Source: JBDRCC01 sp043822065 [NCBI: archaeon] (lineage in GTDB: Archaea > Undinarchaeota > CAZHTU01). From it: 64,000 bases of DNA. The notes under the pieces are model-generated. The model made no database searches and was not told the origin of the DNA. It was given only the letters and a program-made list of their open reading frames with translations. Where the stretch lies: positions 1 through 64,000 of the forward strand of contig JBDRCC010000022.1 in the NCBI GenBank assembly GCA_043822065.1. The letters run 5' to 3'. A program made the position numbers and the translations under genes. Shown here one piece after another: positions 41,916 to 50,532 of this stretch (its first letter is position 1; each line of letters begins with the position of its first letter).

Positions 41916-42484
41916 TAGCGAGAAAAAAGAAGCCAGAGGAGACTCCTTGGTGGAGGAAGTACACGGCAGCACATGTCAGCGGAGACGTGCCCGTTCTCAG
42001 GGAGGGGGCGAAAGACAGGGAAGAGGAGAGATACGAAATGGCGGAATTTGACCCGTTCAAGGATATGGAAGGCATATTCAAGGCGTTCTTAGGCACCGAG
42101 CCGCTCAAGCTCAAGATGAGCATGCGGCCCCGCCTGCTGAAGATGGAGGGCGGAAGTTTTAGGGAGCCGGTAGCCAAGCTCAAGGATACTGGAAAGGAGA
42201 TTGCTGCTGCAATTGAGCTTCCTGGCTGCAGGAAAGAGGATATAAACGTCAAGATAGAAAACGACAGCCTGATTGTGGATGCCATGATGCAGAAAAAGTC
42301 TGAGAAGCGCGGCGAAGGCTTTGCAAGCCTTTCGACAAGCTATAACGGCTTCAGGCGCGTTATAGCCCTGCCGGTGCCAGTTGAGCGGGAAGGCACGAGG
42401 GCGAAGTACGAGAACGGCATACTCACTGTGATAATGCGGAAGCGGAAAGGGGGCGCCGGGCCGAGCGACGTTGAGGTGGAATGA
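41912..42484 (+). CDS. Small heat-shock protein (Hsp20 family)
   Basis: GTG at 41912 overlaps the speB stop and gives 190 residues. The alpha-crystallin domain (about 90-180) has AAAIELPGCRKEDINVKIEND and the C-terminal A-x-Y-E-NGIL-x-V motif. The N-terminal 85 residues carry tryptophans and charged stretches. It should be an ATP-independent holdase. The classical C-terminal I-x-I anchor is replaced by a short acidic end. Confidence 0.85.
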   Translation: MIARKKKPEETPWWRKYTAAHVSGDVPVLREGAKDREEERYEMAEFDPFKDMEGIFKAFLGTEPLKLKMSMRPRLLKMEGGSFREPVAKLKDTGKEIAAAIELPGCRKEDINVKIENDSLIVDAMMQKKSEKRGEGFASLSTSYNGFRRVIALPVPVEREGTRAKYENGILTVIMRKRKGGAGPSDVEVE

Positions 42485-42645
42485 ACCCAGCATACATAAT
42501 CTCGTTGCTGATAAACGCCGGCTTGATTTATGTCGGCTACCAGACCTACCTCGGAGCGATGAGCCCGGCCTACGCAGGCGGTGTACTCGTCACGATAGGG
42601 GTGCTGGCGCTTATTGCCTCGGTACTAAAGCTTTTAACAGGGTAG
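42481..42645 (+). CDS. Small two-helix membrane protein (54 aa)
   Basis: ATGA overlap with hsp20 and a clean 54-residue frame. Two hydrophobic helices (about 4-20 and 32-51) are joined by a short loop (YQTYLGAMSPAY). No family recognised. Translational coupling supports its reality. Confidence 0.55.
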   Translation: MNPAYIISLLINAGLIYVGYQTYLGAMSPAYAGGVLVTIGVLALIASVLKLLTG

Positions 42646-42685
42646 TCATCAAAAACTTTAAAAGAGGTTTGCCCGTTATAGCAAG

Positions 42686-43645
42686 ATGACAGGTAGGAGA
42701 TTCATCACAAAGGCGGATTTCCAGCTATTTCTAAGCAAGCTATTGAAGGGGCACAAGGTCATCGCTCCTGCCAAGAACGGGAGCGGGCACGTATACAAGC
42801 AGATTTCTGAAGCAAAGGAGGCTGACTTTGAATTTCAGAACACAATGTATTCCCCAAAGGAGTTCTTCTACCCACACAAAGAAACGCTGTTTGACTTCAA
42901 CGGGGCCGTCAGCGTGCCAAACATAACGGAAAAGCGCGCGATAGTCGGGATAAGGCCGTGCGACATGAACGCCCTTTTGGTGCTCGACAAGATTTTCATG
43001 GAAGACTATTACTACAGGACGCGGCGCGAGAACACAGTATACCTCGCGTTCAACTGCACTGAGGCGTGCGAGAACTGCTTCTGCTGCTACGATAATTTCC
43101 ACTTACTGAGGGAGGGCTCATACGACCTTGCATTTACGCCAGCTGAAGGCGGATATGTTGTCGAAATCGGTTCGAAAAAGGGCGAAAAGCTGATTGACGC
43201 AAAACTGTTCCGGGACACTGACAAAAAGCCCATCCGAAATCTGGTCTGCAAAACCCATCTTTCAAAGGACCAGATAAGCAAGATGCGAGCTAACGCCAGC
43301 CATGCCGTATGGAAGGAGAACGCAAAGAAGTGCCTAAGCTGCACCGCGTGCACAGTCTCCTGCCCGACCTGCCTCTGCTTTGACATAGAGGACATCCCAA
43401 ACATCGAGCTAAACGGCGGAAAGCGCATCCGCAGGAACTCGTCATGCCAGCTAAAGGACTTTACAAGGGTCGCAGGCAACTTCCATTTCAGGGAATCGCG
43501 GGAGGGCAGGCTCAAACACAGGGTATACCACAAGTGGGTCTACCACCCGGACCAGTACGGAGAATTCCTCTGCGTCGGCTGCGGAAGGTGCATCACCAAC
43601 TGCCCGACGGGCATAAGCATGGTGGAGATGGTGAACAAGCTATGA
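42686..43645 (+). CDS. hydB: NiFe (sulf)hydrogenase beta subunit, 4Fe-4S
   Basis: A 319-residue electron-transfer subunit, first of four genes in the HydBGDA order of Pyrococcus sulfhydrogenase (group 3b). Ferredoxin clusters appear in CLSCTACTVSCPTCLC and CVGCGRCITNCPTG; a middle cysteine group CTEACENCFCCYDN and GIRPCD are also typical. It passes electrons between the gamma flavin subunit and the delta/alpha hydrogenase. ACTTTAAAAG at about 42654-42663 precedes the start by about 26 nt. Confidence 0.93.
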   Translation: MTGRRFITKADFQLFLSKLLKGHKVIAPAKNGSGHVYKQISEAKEADFEFQNTMYSPKEFFYPHKETLFDFNGAVSVPNITEKRAIVGIRPCDMNALLVLDKIFMEDYYYRTRRENTVYLAFNCTEACENCFCCYDNFHLLREGSYDLAFTPAEGGYVVEIGSKKGEKLIDAKLFRDTDKKPIRNLVCKTHLSKDQISKMRANASHAVWKENAKKCLSCTACTVSCPTCLCFDIEDIPNIELNGGKRIRRNSSCQLKDFTRVAGNFHFRESREGRLKHRVYHKWVYHPDQYGEFLCVGCGRCITNCPTGISMVEMVNKL

Positions 43646-44502
43646 AAAAGGCAACAAGGAAAAGAAAAAGCAACAATGCAGTGTCCACGATTGGAAAGAT
43701 TAATGGCTCTTGCGCTGACAATGACTTGGTCCCGAGGAAGCACAGGCTCGTAAAAATCGTTCCGCTTTCTCCGGATACGACGCTGTTCAGGATAGACTGC
43801 GGCATGAGCCACATGCCCGGGCAGTTTGTCCAGGCTTCCGTCCTTGGGGTTGGCGAAGCCCCAGTATCAATATCATCCTGGTCTGACAAGTACCTCGACC
43901 TTTCAGTCAGGCGGGTCGGAAATGTCACTGGTGCAATGCACCACATGAAGGTCGGCCACGCGATAGGCATAAGGGGGCCGTTCGGGAATGGATTCCCGAT
44001 GAAAGAGCTTGAGGGGAAAAATCTTATACTCCTTGGTGGCGGGTGCGGAGTCGCGCCGATGAGGGGCGTTGTAGAGTACCTTGCAAAGAACCGGAAGAAA
44101 TACGGGGAAGTTGACCTGCTATTCGGCTTCAGGAGCTATGATGACATACTTTTCAAGAAGGAAGGGCCTAAATGGAAAAAGAGCTTCAATGTTTACCTCA
44201 CGCTCGACAGGGGCTCAACGGCAGGAGTGTGCTCGGAGGGGACTGTTGTCGACCTGCTTTCCACAGTAAAGCCCTCGAACAAAAACGCCGCAGTAATGAT
44301 TTGCGGCCCGCACGTCATGATGAAGTATTCGGTCCTGAAGCTGAAGGAGCTCGGGTTCAAGGAGGAGCAGATTTATGTCTCGCTTGAGCGGCTGATGCAG
44401 TGCGGAAACGGCAGGTGCGGCCACTGCATGGTCGGCGGGAAGTACGTCTGCAAGGACGGGCCGGTGTTCAGGTTCGACGAGGCAAAGCTGTTAGAGGACT
44501 AG
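43642..44502 (+). CDS. hydG: NiFe (sulf)hydrogenase gamma subunit, FAD/NAD(P)-binding
   Basis: ATG at 43642 overlaps hydB (ATGA), giving 286 residues; upstream in-frame codons lie in hydB. Homologous to ferredoxin-NADP reductase-type subunits: FAD site in the PGQFVQASV region, NAD site GGGCGVAPMRGVV, and a C-terminal 2Fe-2S group CGNGRCGHCMVGGKYVC. It links H2 to NAD(P)H. The basic N-terminal extension (KKATRKRKSNN) is unusual. Confidence 0.93.
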   Translation: MKKATRKRKSNNAVSTIGKINGSCADNDLVPRKHRLVKIVPLSPDTTLFRIDCGMSHMPGQFVQASVLGVGEAPVSISSWSDKYLDLSVRRVGNVTGAMHHMKVGHAIGIRGPFGNGFPMKELEGKNLILLGGGCGVAPMRGVVEYLAKNRKKYGEVDLLFGFRSYDDILFKKEGPKWKKSFNVYLTLDRGSTAGVCSEGTVVDLLSTVKPSNKNAAVMICGPHVMMKYSVLKLKELGFKEEQIYVSLERLMQCGNGRCGHCMVGGKYVCKDGPVFRFDEAKLLED

Positions 44503-45276
44503 ATGTACAACATAAACAAGAGGCTAAAGGTCGGGTTCTTCGGTCTTACCAGCTGTGCTGGGTGCCACCTTAGCTTTGTGTTCATAGAGGACGAGCTTCT
44601 GAAGTTCTTTGAAGCGCTTGACATACAGCACTTCAGGATGATAGGCAAGAAAAAGCTTAAGGGGAAGTTCGACCTGGCATTTGTTGAGGGCGCGGTTGTG
44701 AGCAAAGAGGATTTACAAACAGTCCTTGACGTCAGAAAAAGGTCGAAAAAGGTTGTAGCTCTCGGCACATGCGCAACGTATGGCGGCGTGCCGGCAATAA
44801 AGAACTACGGGCACAGCGAAGAGGCACACGTCCATGACAAGAACAATCTAGAGGTCGGGGTTTACGGCATCGGGCATTACATCGATGTAGACTACTACCT
44901 CAGGGGCTGCCCACCAGAGTCGTCGGAGATTGTCAAAGTGACCAAGGAGCTCCTCGTTGGGCAGGATATAAGGCGAAACGTTGACTTCCCGGTCTGTAAG
45001 GAATGCAGGGAGCGCGGAAACGAATGCCTGCTCCAAAAGGGGCAGTACTGCATGGGCCCGATAACGTATGGGGGCTGCCACGCAAGGTGCCCGAGCGTCG
45101 GGGTGCAGTGCCTTGGGTGCAGGGGGCCGCTTGAGGACAGCAACATCGAGGCCGCCATGGAGCTTTACGAGAAAAACGGCTACACAAAGGACGACGTCAA
45201 GAGGATGTTCATCAAGTTCGCATCAACTTCGAGGATATACTGGACTGACGAGGTGAAAAAATGGCTCGAGAAATAA
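44503..45276 (+). CDS. hydD: NiFe (sulf)hydrogenase delta (small) subunit
   Basis: A 257-residue small subunit that carries the iron-sulfur clusters nearest the active site. TSCAGCHL gives the proximal cluster's C-x2-C, with GTCATYGGVP and GCPPES supplying further ligands. The C-terminus has CKECRERGNECL and CHARCPSVGVQCLGC for more clusters. It starts the base after hydG's stop and overlaps hydA by 16 nt. Confidence 0.95.
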   Translation: MYNINKRLKVGFFGLTSCAGCHLSFVFIEDELLKFFEALDIQHFRMIGKKKLKGKFDLAFVEGAVVSKEDLQTVLDVRKRSKKVVALGTCATYGGVPAIKNYGHSEEAHVHDKNNLEVGVYGIGHYIDVDYYLRGCPPESSEIVKVTKELLVGQDIRRNVDFPVCKECRERGNECLLQKGQYCMGPITYGGCHARCPSVGVQCLGCRGPLEDSNIEAAMELYEKNGYTKDDVKRMFIKFASTSRIYWTDEVKKWLEK

Positions 45277-46544
45277 CCCTTGACCACATAGCAAAGATAG
45301 AGGGGCACGCCACACTCAAGGTAAAGATTGAGAAGAACGAGATTAAGGAAGTCAACCTAAACGTTACAGAGGGCAGCAGGTATTTCGAGAAGATACTCAA
45401 GGGGCGGAAATACGACGAGGCGCCCTACTTAACGACGAGGATATGCGGGATATGCTCATGCATACACAACGTCGGCTCCCTAAAAGCAGTGGAGAACGCG
45501 TTCGGCGTCCAGGTAACAGAGCAAACTGCGCTCATGCGCGAGAGAGTGATATCTGGAGAGCGTATACGGAGCCATGCCGCCCACCTTTACATGTTTGTGC
45601 TCCCAGAGTACCTCGGCTTCGAGTCGGCAGTAGATCTTGCAAGCGAAAAGAAGGAGACCGTCCTCAAGGCTCTGGAGCTCGTAAAGCTCGGGAACAACAT
45701 CATAGAGACGTTTGCAGGGCGGTCGATGCACCCGATTTCGACAATACTCGGCGGGTTTTCGCACTATCCTGAGCGGAAGCAGCTGGACGACCTTCTTGAC
45801 AGGCTCAAGGCGAGCAGGAAATTCGCAGAGGACACTGCCAAGCTCTTCAAGGGCATTAAGGTTCCGAAGTTTGAGAGGGAAACGCAGTACTTCTGCCTCG
45901 ACGACAAGAAGACCTATCCAACTGCACACGGCGAGATAAGCTGCATAGGAAAGATGTGCGTCCCGACGATGACGTTTGCCACGCATGCTAAGCAGTACTT
46001 CGTCCCGTACTCGACCGCCAAACACGTCACGGTTGAAGGGGAGAGCTACTACGTCGGCTCGCTCGCGAGGATTAACAACTGCAGGCAGTACCTTAGGCCG
46101 CGGGCAAGGAAAATGCTCAACGGCATCAAGTTCCCGAACTACAACCCGTACATGAACAACTTCTGCCAGGCTGTCGAAACTGTCCACCACGTAGAGAACA
46201 TGATTGACTTCCTGGAGAACTATGAAATAAAGGAGGAAAAGCTGGTGAAGGTAGTTCCGAAGGCAAGCAGGGGCATATCCGCAGTCGAGGCGCCAAGGGG
46301 GCTTTTGTTCCATGACTACACGTTTGATGCGAACGGGATAATCACTCACGCAGACATAATAACCCCGACAAGCCAGAACCTCAAGAACATTGAGGACGAC
46401 CTAAAGGTTCTTCTGCCGCAGATACTAAGCAAAGGCAAGGAAGAGGTTGTCCGCGACATCAAAAAGCTAATCCGCGCCTACGACCCGTGCATCAGCTGCT
46501 CGACGCACTTTTTGACGATTGAGGGGCTTGACGGCGCGTTCTAG
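45261..46544 (+). CDS. hydA: NiFe (sulf)hydrogenase alpha (large) subunit
   Basis: A 427-residue catalytic subunit. Ni ligands are at RICGICSCIHN (L1, R-x-CGxC-x3-H, near residue 60) and DPCISCSTHF (L2) at the C-terminus. Eleven residues follow the L2 histidine (FLTIEGLDGAF), so a short tail would be trimmed by a maturation protease; a candidate is at 47796. Group-3b enzymes reversibly couple H2 with NADPH and can reduce sulfur or polysulfide in vitro. The operon ends here. Confidence 0.96.
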   Translation: MAREITLDHIAKIEGHATLKVKIEKNEIKEVNLNVTEGSRYFEKILKGRKYDEAPYLTTRICGICSCIHNVGSLKAVENAFGVQVTEQTALMRERVISGERIRSHAAHLYMFVLPEYLGFESAVDLASEKKETVLKALELVKLGNNIIETFAGRSMHPISTILGGFSHYPERKQLDDLLDRLKASRKFAEDTAKLFKGIKVPKFERETQYFCLDDKKTYPTAHGEISCIGKMCVPTMTFATHAKQYFVPYSTAKHVTVEGESYYVGSLARINNCRQYLRPRARKMLNGIKFPNYNPYMNNFCQAVETVHHVENMIDFLENYEIKEEKLVKVVPKASRGISAVEAPRGLLFHDYTFDANGIITHADIITPTSQNLKNIEDDLKVLLPQILSKGKEEVVRDIKKLIRAYDPCISCSTHFLTIEGLDGAF

Positions 46545-46582
46545 GAAGAAGGTTTATATTTGCCAAAGGCTAGTTGATTAGT

Positions 46583-47821
46583 ATGGATAAGGGCGAACCG
46601 TCCTACTGGAGGGTCAGCGAGAGGATAAGCAGCGGCAGGGAGATGCTCAAGGAGGTCGCCATAGATGGGTACAACGACACCTTTGCGTTTATCCTCCCCA
46701 TGCACTTTTCTGCGGCGATATACCAACTCACGAGCGCGACTTCCCAGCTCATGAGCATTCTTGACCCGCGGTCCGATTTTTTCAAGACAACGAAGGACTC
46801 GTTCCAGAAGGCAGAAGGAAGGTATGTGGTATCGCAGTCACTTGGCAAGGGCATGCAGGGGCTGGAAACGCTCTACTGGGAAAGGGTAAACATCCGGGCT
46901 TACCTCGCAGAGGCGGAGCAGATACTCTCTGCAGAGCTCCTTGACATGGAAAGCGAGGAAGGGGAGGTTGAGAGCCTGGAGGGCATCCTCCGCAAGTTCC
47001 GGTCGTTCCCGGACGACCTGGAGCATATGCTAAGGGCGCTTAAAACTATAGGCAGGGATAGCGACGGCGCGGTAAGGGTTAAGGAGGATGTTGAAGAGAC
47101 GAAGGCGCTCGTCGAGGAGGCGAAAGCCATGCGAAAGCGCCTTGCCGATTTCTCAAAGGAGCAGGGGGAGGAGATTCGCCTGAAGAAAAATGAAGTTGCG
47201 AAAGAGCCTGCAAAGAAGAGGGTCGAGGTGCTGATAGCAGCGTTCCAGCAGCAGGCGGTTATGTTTGAGCTGTTTACCTGCCTCTGCGAGGTTCTGAATG
47301 GCTTTTTCACTGCAAACAGCGGAAAGAAGTCAAAATCTGAAAATAAGATTGAGGGATTCCATAAGAAGGCAGTCCGGATTGCAGAGGACATACTGAAAAA
47401 AAGCAGGGAGGACCTACAAAAGGACCAGGAAGCAAGTGTGCACCTTGTACTCAAAAAGCAGGCAGAAATCGTGGAGGAAATGGTTGAGCCGCTGTTCGAG
47501 ACCGCGGAGGAGCTCAACGCGCTTGCCGAGAGCTACAACTGGCAGAGGGTGCCGCCAAGGGACGAAAAAGAGGAAATGAAGTTCCGCGATGAATCCGTCA
47601 AGGAGATTAAAAAGCATCTCGATGCGATGGAAAAACTCAAAGAGAAGGTCAGCAAGCCGAAAGGCGATGACGAGTGGGCCCGCATGCACAGGAGATACAA
47701 GGCCCTGAGGGACATGTTCTGGGAGCTGACGTTCATAGTCTCCGCATTCTCGGACAAGTACAAGCCCCGTGAAAAGCCGCCGGACACTAGCCCGCTCAGA
47801 ATGTTCCGGAAAGGAGCTTAA
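46583..47821 (+). CDS. Large helical/coiled-coil protein, unknown
   Basis: ATG at 46583 follows GTTTATATTT (about 46551-46560) by about 27 nt, giving 412 leaderless residues. Nearly all helix-forming, E/K-rich with long heptad-like stretches (130-260, 290-380). No motif recognised. It sits between the hydrogenase and the maturation-protease-like gene, with which it overlaps convergently by 26 nt. It could be structural; any link with the hydrogenase is positional only. Confidence 0.5.
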   Translation: MDKGEPSYWRVSERISSGREMLKEVAIDGYNDTFAFILPMHFSAAIYQLTSATSQLMSILDPRSDFFKTTKDSFQKAEGRYVVSQSLGKGMQGLETLYWERVNIRAYLAEAEQILSAELLDMESEEGEVESLEGILRKFRSFPDDLEHMLRALKTIGRDSDGAVRVKEDVEETKALVEEAKAMRKRLADFSKEQGEEIRLKKNEVAKEPAKKRVEVLIAAFQQQAVMFELFTCLCEVLNGFFTANSGKKSKSENKIEGFHKKAVRIAEDILKKSREDLQKDQEASVHLVLKKQAEIVEEMVEPLFETAEELNALAESYNWQRVPPRDEKEEMKFRDESVKEIKKHLDAMEKLKEKVSKPKGDDEWARMHRRYKALRDMFWELTFIVSAFSDKYKPREKPPDTSPLRMFRKGA

Positions 47822-48161
47822 GCAGGTCGTTTTTTATTTTCTTCTTGTCTCCGGACTGGGGTATGCCGATTATCTTGATATCCCTGAGTTTTCCAGCCTT
47901 ATCGAGAACCTGCAAGTAAAATGAAAGGTCGAAGTCGTGGACGGTCGAGCTTGACGGCTTTTTTAGCTCGGCTACGGAAACCTCGCGGACCGTGTCAATG
48001 CCGGCAACCACATCCACGATTACAAAGCCCTCCTCCAAGTCAGAGTACTTCAGCACATCCTCCGGCGAGTCGCACATGACGGCGCCAGGGACGCCGGCAA
48101 GAAGCTCCTTGGCAAGGGAGTCTTCGGGGACGAATTCGTTGCCAAAGGCGAGTATTTTCAT
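47796..48161 (-). CDS. Hydrogenase maturation protease-like protein (short)
   Basis: A 121-residue protein starting ILAFGNEFVPEDSLA, close to the GNxxxxDDG start of HycI/HyaD proteases; VIVDVVAGID and VHDFDLSFYLQVL correspond to the metal-binding D and H regions. It is shorter than usual (about 150 residues) and the second aspartate of the first motif is not standard. It probably trims HydA after nickel insertion. ATATTTAAATAG (48182-48193) is about 25 nt upstream. Confidence 0.7.
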   Translation of the reverse strand: MKILAFGNEFVPEDSLAKELLAGVPGAVMCDSPEDVLKYSDLEEGFVIVDVVAGIDTVREVSVAELKKPSSSTVHDFDLSFYLQVLDKAGKLRDIKIIGIPQSGDKKKIKNDLLKLLSGTF

Positions 48162-48261
48162 AATCTCAAAAAAAGGTCATAACTATTTAAATATTGTTAA
48201 TTCAGCTTAATGGCATACAAATACGATAGACGTATATACTCTTCAGGATTTCTCATGATTG

Positions 48262-48657
48262 ATGGTTAATAAAAGAGCCGCCGCCGGATTAAGCCTTTTA
48301 ATTGCAGTGCTTGTTGCCATATCCGGATGCATAGATATAGGAAAACCAGATATGCCTAAGGAGCCAAAATTCATGCCTGATGCTGCGTTTAATGTTTCAT
48401 GCGAAGCTGATTCGGACTGCACAATGGCTGGAGAACGGTTTTCTAAGGACCATTGCTGCGCAGGTTGCGGGCCCATTCCGGTAAATGTAAAGGCGGCTGA
48501 GATTAGAGAAAACTGGATATCAGATAATTGCGGGCCCATATACCATACCGCTTATTATTGCCCAGTGTATGAGTGTGTCCAGGTGGGGGTGCCAGGGGCA
48601 GCAATCAAAAAACTTATCTGCAAAGACAATTCTTGCACATTAGAAGAGACAGTTTAG
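48262..48657 (+). CDS. Cysteine-rich lipoprotein, unknown
   Basis: ATG at 48262 lies about 28 nt after GACGTATATAC. A signal peptide ends in a lipobox (VAISGC, Cys at residue 23), so it is probably lipid-anchored outside the cell. The mature part has about ten cysteines in pairs (CEADSDC, HCCAGCG, CPVYEC, CKDNSC), suggesting disulfides. More AT-rich than its neighbours, hinting at a different origin. No family recognised. Confidence 0.6.
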   Translation: MVNKRAAAGLSLLIAVLVAISGCIDIGKPDMPKEPKFMPDAAFNVSCEADSDCTMAGERFSKDHCCAGCGPIPVNVKAAEIRENWISDNCGPIYHTAYYCPVYECVQVGVPGAAIKKLICKDNSCTLEETV

Positions 48658-48694
48658 ACGGTGCATTCTTTAAAGAATCAAAGAAAGAGGTATA

Positions 48695-48767
48695 TAGCCC
48701 CGGGTGGGTTCGAACCACCGTCTCAGGCTCCAAAGGCCTAAATGCTTGACCACTACACCACGGGGCT
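48695..48767 (-). tRNA. trnQ: tRNA-Gln (anticodon TTG)
   Basis: On the minus strand AGCCCCG pairs with CGGGGCT, followed by discriminator A. The T-arm is GGTGG-TTCGAAC-CCACC. The anticodon stem TAGGC/GCCTG encloses CTTTGGA, giving anticodon TTG (Gln). No intron; CCA is not encoded. A TATA (CTCTTTAAACC) on the minus strand near 48790-48800 overlaps the stop codon of the GNAT gene. Confidence 0.95.
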
Positions 48768-48792
48768 ATGAGAAGTTATAGAGTTAGGGGGT

Positions 48793-49284
48793 TTAAAGAG
48801 GTTTCTTTTTGGTGGGCTGCAGGAGCTTCTTGTAGATATACATCCTGTGTTTGTATCCCTGGCCTTCTTTGAGTTTCCCTCTTTTGTAGAGCCTGAACCC
48901 CATTGCGCGGTAGAAAGCACGCGTTTTTGCATAAGGCTCATACTCGGGCGTACATTCACCAACAGTTTCTACGGTGACATATTCAACGCCTGCCTTTCTC
49001 AGTTCTCCTTCCAGCCTTTTGAAAAGCCGCTCACCTATGCCCTTCCCATGCATCGAGGAATGGACGCCTATCCACTCGAGCTCTGCCCCGCCACCCTTCG
49101 TGCGTATTGTAATGAATCCAACAAGCCTCTTGCCGCTTACGGCAACGAATGTCTTCTGAAAGCGGACGTCTAACGGAATGTTCAGGAGGGCATCCTTGTC
49201 AAACCAGTCGGGATGGAGGCTTTTGACTATCAGTTTTATCCCCTCTATATCAGCTGGTCTGTATTGCCGGATTTGTATTTTCAT
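48793..49284 (-). CDS. GNAT-family N-acetyltransferase
   Basis: ATG at 49284 overlaps the HD gene stop (ATGA) and gives 163 residues. LEWIGVHSSMHGKGIGERLF contains the acetyl-CoA Q/RxxGxG/A site (H-G-K-G-I-G). C-terminal ARAFYRAMGF-like (TRAFYRAMGF) strand is standard. The substrate is not evident; a basic C-terminal tail ends in KKKPL. Confidence 0.85.
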   Translation of the reverse strand: MKIQIRQYRPADIEGIKLIVKSLHPDWFDKDALLNIPLDVRFQKTFVAVSGKRLVGFITIRTKGGGAELEWIGVHSSMHGKGIGERLFKRLEGELRKAGVEYVTVETVGECTPEYEPYAKTRAFYRAMGFRLYKRGKLKEGQGYKHRMYIYKKLLQPTKKKPL

Positions 49285-50465
49285 TTTAGGTTCAGGACTT
49301 TCCTCGCAGCCTCCCCGACTTGCTTTGTATTCTCCTTCGGGCAGAAGACCATTGCTTCCCAGTAGTCCCATTGCGCCTCTTCGAGGGTCCGTATTGAAGT
49401 CGACGCCTCGGACGCCTTGATTAGTTTTCCAGCTGACTTGACTGAAAGGTCCATGTCCCGCTGGCTGTAGAGCGGCTCAGGTATGTCGAGGATTGCATAG
49501 CCATCGATTATGCCTGCGGCCTCGCAGATTTCGCGCTCAAGCTTCGCTATCTCCTTCGGCTGTGCGCTTAAGCTGAGCAGGTATTCAGTAAGCAGAGGGC
49601 CTGCCTGCCGCTTGTTCACCTGGAAAGCTCGCTTGAAGAGATTCCTTGCCTCGACCCTGCGGAATATCTCTTTCGGGTAGCCGGCAGAGCCGCGAAGGGC
49701 TGAGGTTACCGTGATGTCGTCCATCAGGTAAAGGTCCGTGGGGCGTATGTGCCCGTCGAGAATCGCACGCTCTAAGGCGCGGACGAACATTGACTCGGCT
49801 ATCCTATTTGTGTGGTGCTCGTAGACCGAAGAATACATGAGGAACCTTGCGCGGAGGAGGGACTCTGCAGCCTGGACCCCGCCGGTCAGGACAAGCTTCC
49901 CGCGATGGAGCTTGATGGTCGAAAGCAGGCGTTCAAGGTCGATTACCCCGTAGGCTGCGCCGGTGTAGTATGAGTCCCTGACGAGATAGTCCATCCGGTC
50001 AACGTCCAGCTCGCCGTGGAGCAGCTCGGAATATTTTTCGCCCCCAGATATTAATCCAACTACCTTTTTTGGAGCAATCCCGCCTGCAGATAGTATCCCT
50101 TTAAGCTCCGACTTGAGTATCAGCTCCCTTGCTATCTCCTCGTGCCCTTTTTTCAGGAACCTTCGCATCATTCGCTCGCTTGTGTGCGAAAAGGGGCCGT
50201 GGCCGATGTCGTGGAGAAGCGCCGCCGCGCGGAGAAGCCTTATGCTTGAAGCTGGAAGCCGCAGGTTCCGTGCAAGCTTTCCGGCGAGGTGGCAAACTCC
50301 AAGGGAGTGCTCGAAACGGGTGTGGTTTGCGCCCGGGTAAACAAGATAAGCAAGGCCAAGCTGGCGGATATTCCTCAGCCGCTGGACGTAAGGCGAGTCG
50401 ATGAGCTGGACTTCAAGCTTTGTCAGGGCAATGTTTCCATGTATTGCGTCCCTGATGTCGTGCAT
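49281..50465 (-). CDS. HD-domain phosphohydrolase (dNTPase/SAMHD1-like)
   Basis: MHDIRDAIHG at 50465 is the start: TTAATAAAG (minus strand, 50488-50496) lies about 26 nt upstream. The 394-residue protein has YVQRLRNIRQLGLAYLVYPGANHTRFEHSLG and LLHDIGHGPFSH, the HD-motif signature of dNTP triphosphohydrolases; a basic YLVRDSYYTGAAYG follows. Probably hydrolyses nucleotides. It shares its upstream region with the divergent NSUN gene. Confidence 0.88.
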   Translation of the reverse strand: MHDIRDAIHGNIALTKLEVQLIDSPYVQRLRNIRQLGLAYLVYPGANHTRFEHSLGVCHLAGKLARNLRLPASSIRLLRAAALLHDIGHGPFSHTSERMMRRFLKKGHEEIARELILKSELKGILSAGGIAPKKVVGLISGGEKYSELLHGELDVDRMDYLVRDSYYTGAAYGVIDLERLLSTIKLHRGKLVLTGGVQAAESLLRARFLMYSSVYEHHTNRIAESMFVRALERAILDGHIRPTDLYLMDDITVTSALRGSAGYPKEIFRRVEARNLFKRAFQVNKRQAGPLLTEYLLSLSAQPKEIAKLEREICEAAGIIDGYAILDIPEPLYSQRDMDLSVKSAGKLIKASEASTSIRTLEEAQWDYWEAMVFCPKENTKQVGEAARKVLNLK

Positions 50466-50532
50466 GGATTTTTTAAGGAGTGCGCCATTAATAAAGGGTA
50501 TGCTGGTGCCGGAGTGGTATTCGAAAAGGTGC

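Noticed and set aside
45480-46349. 289-codon minus-strand frame
   Set aside because: Antisense to the hydrogenase large subunit, which has all catalytic motifs.
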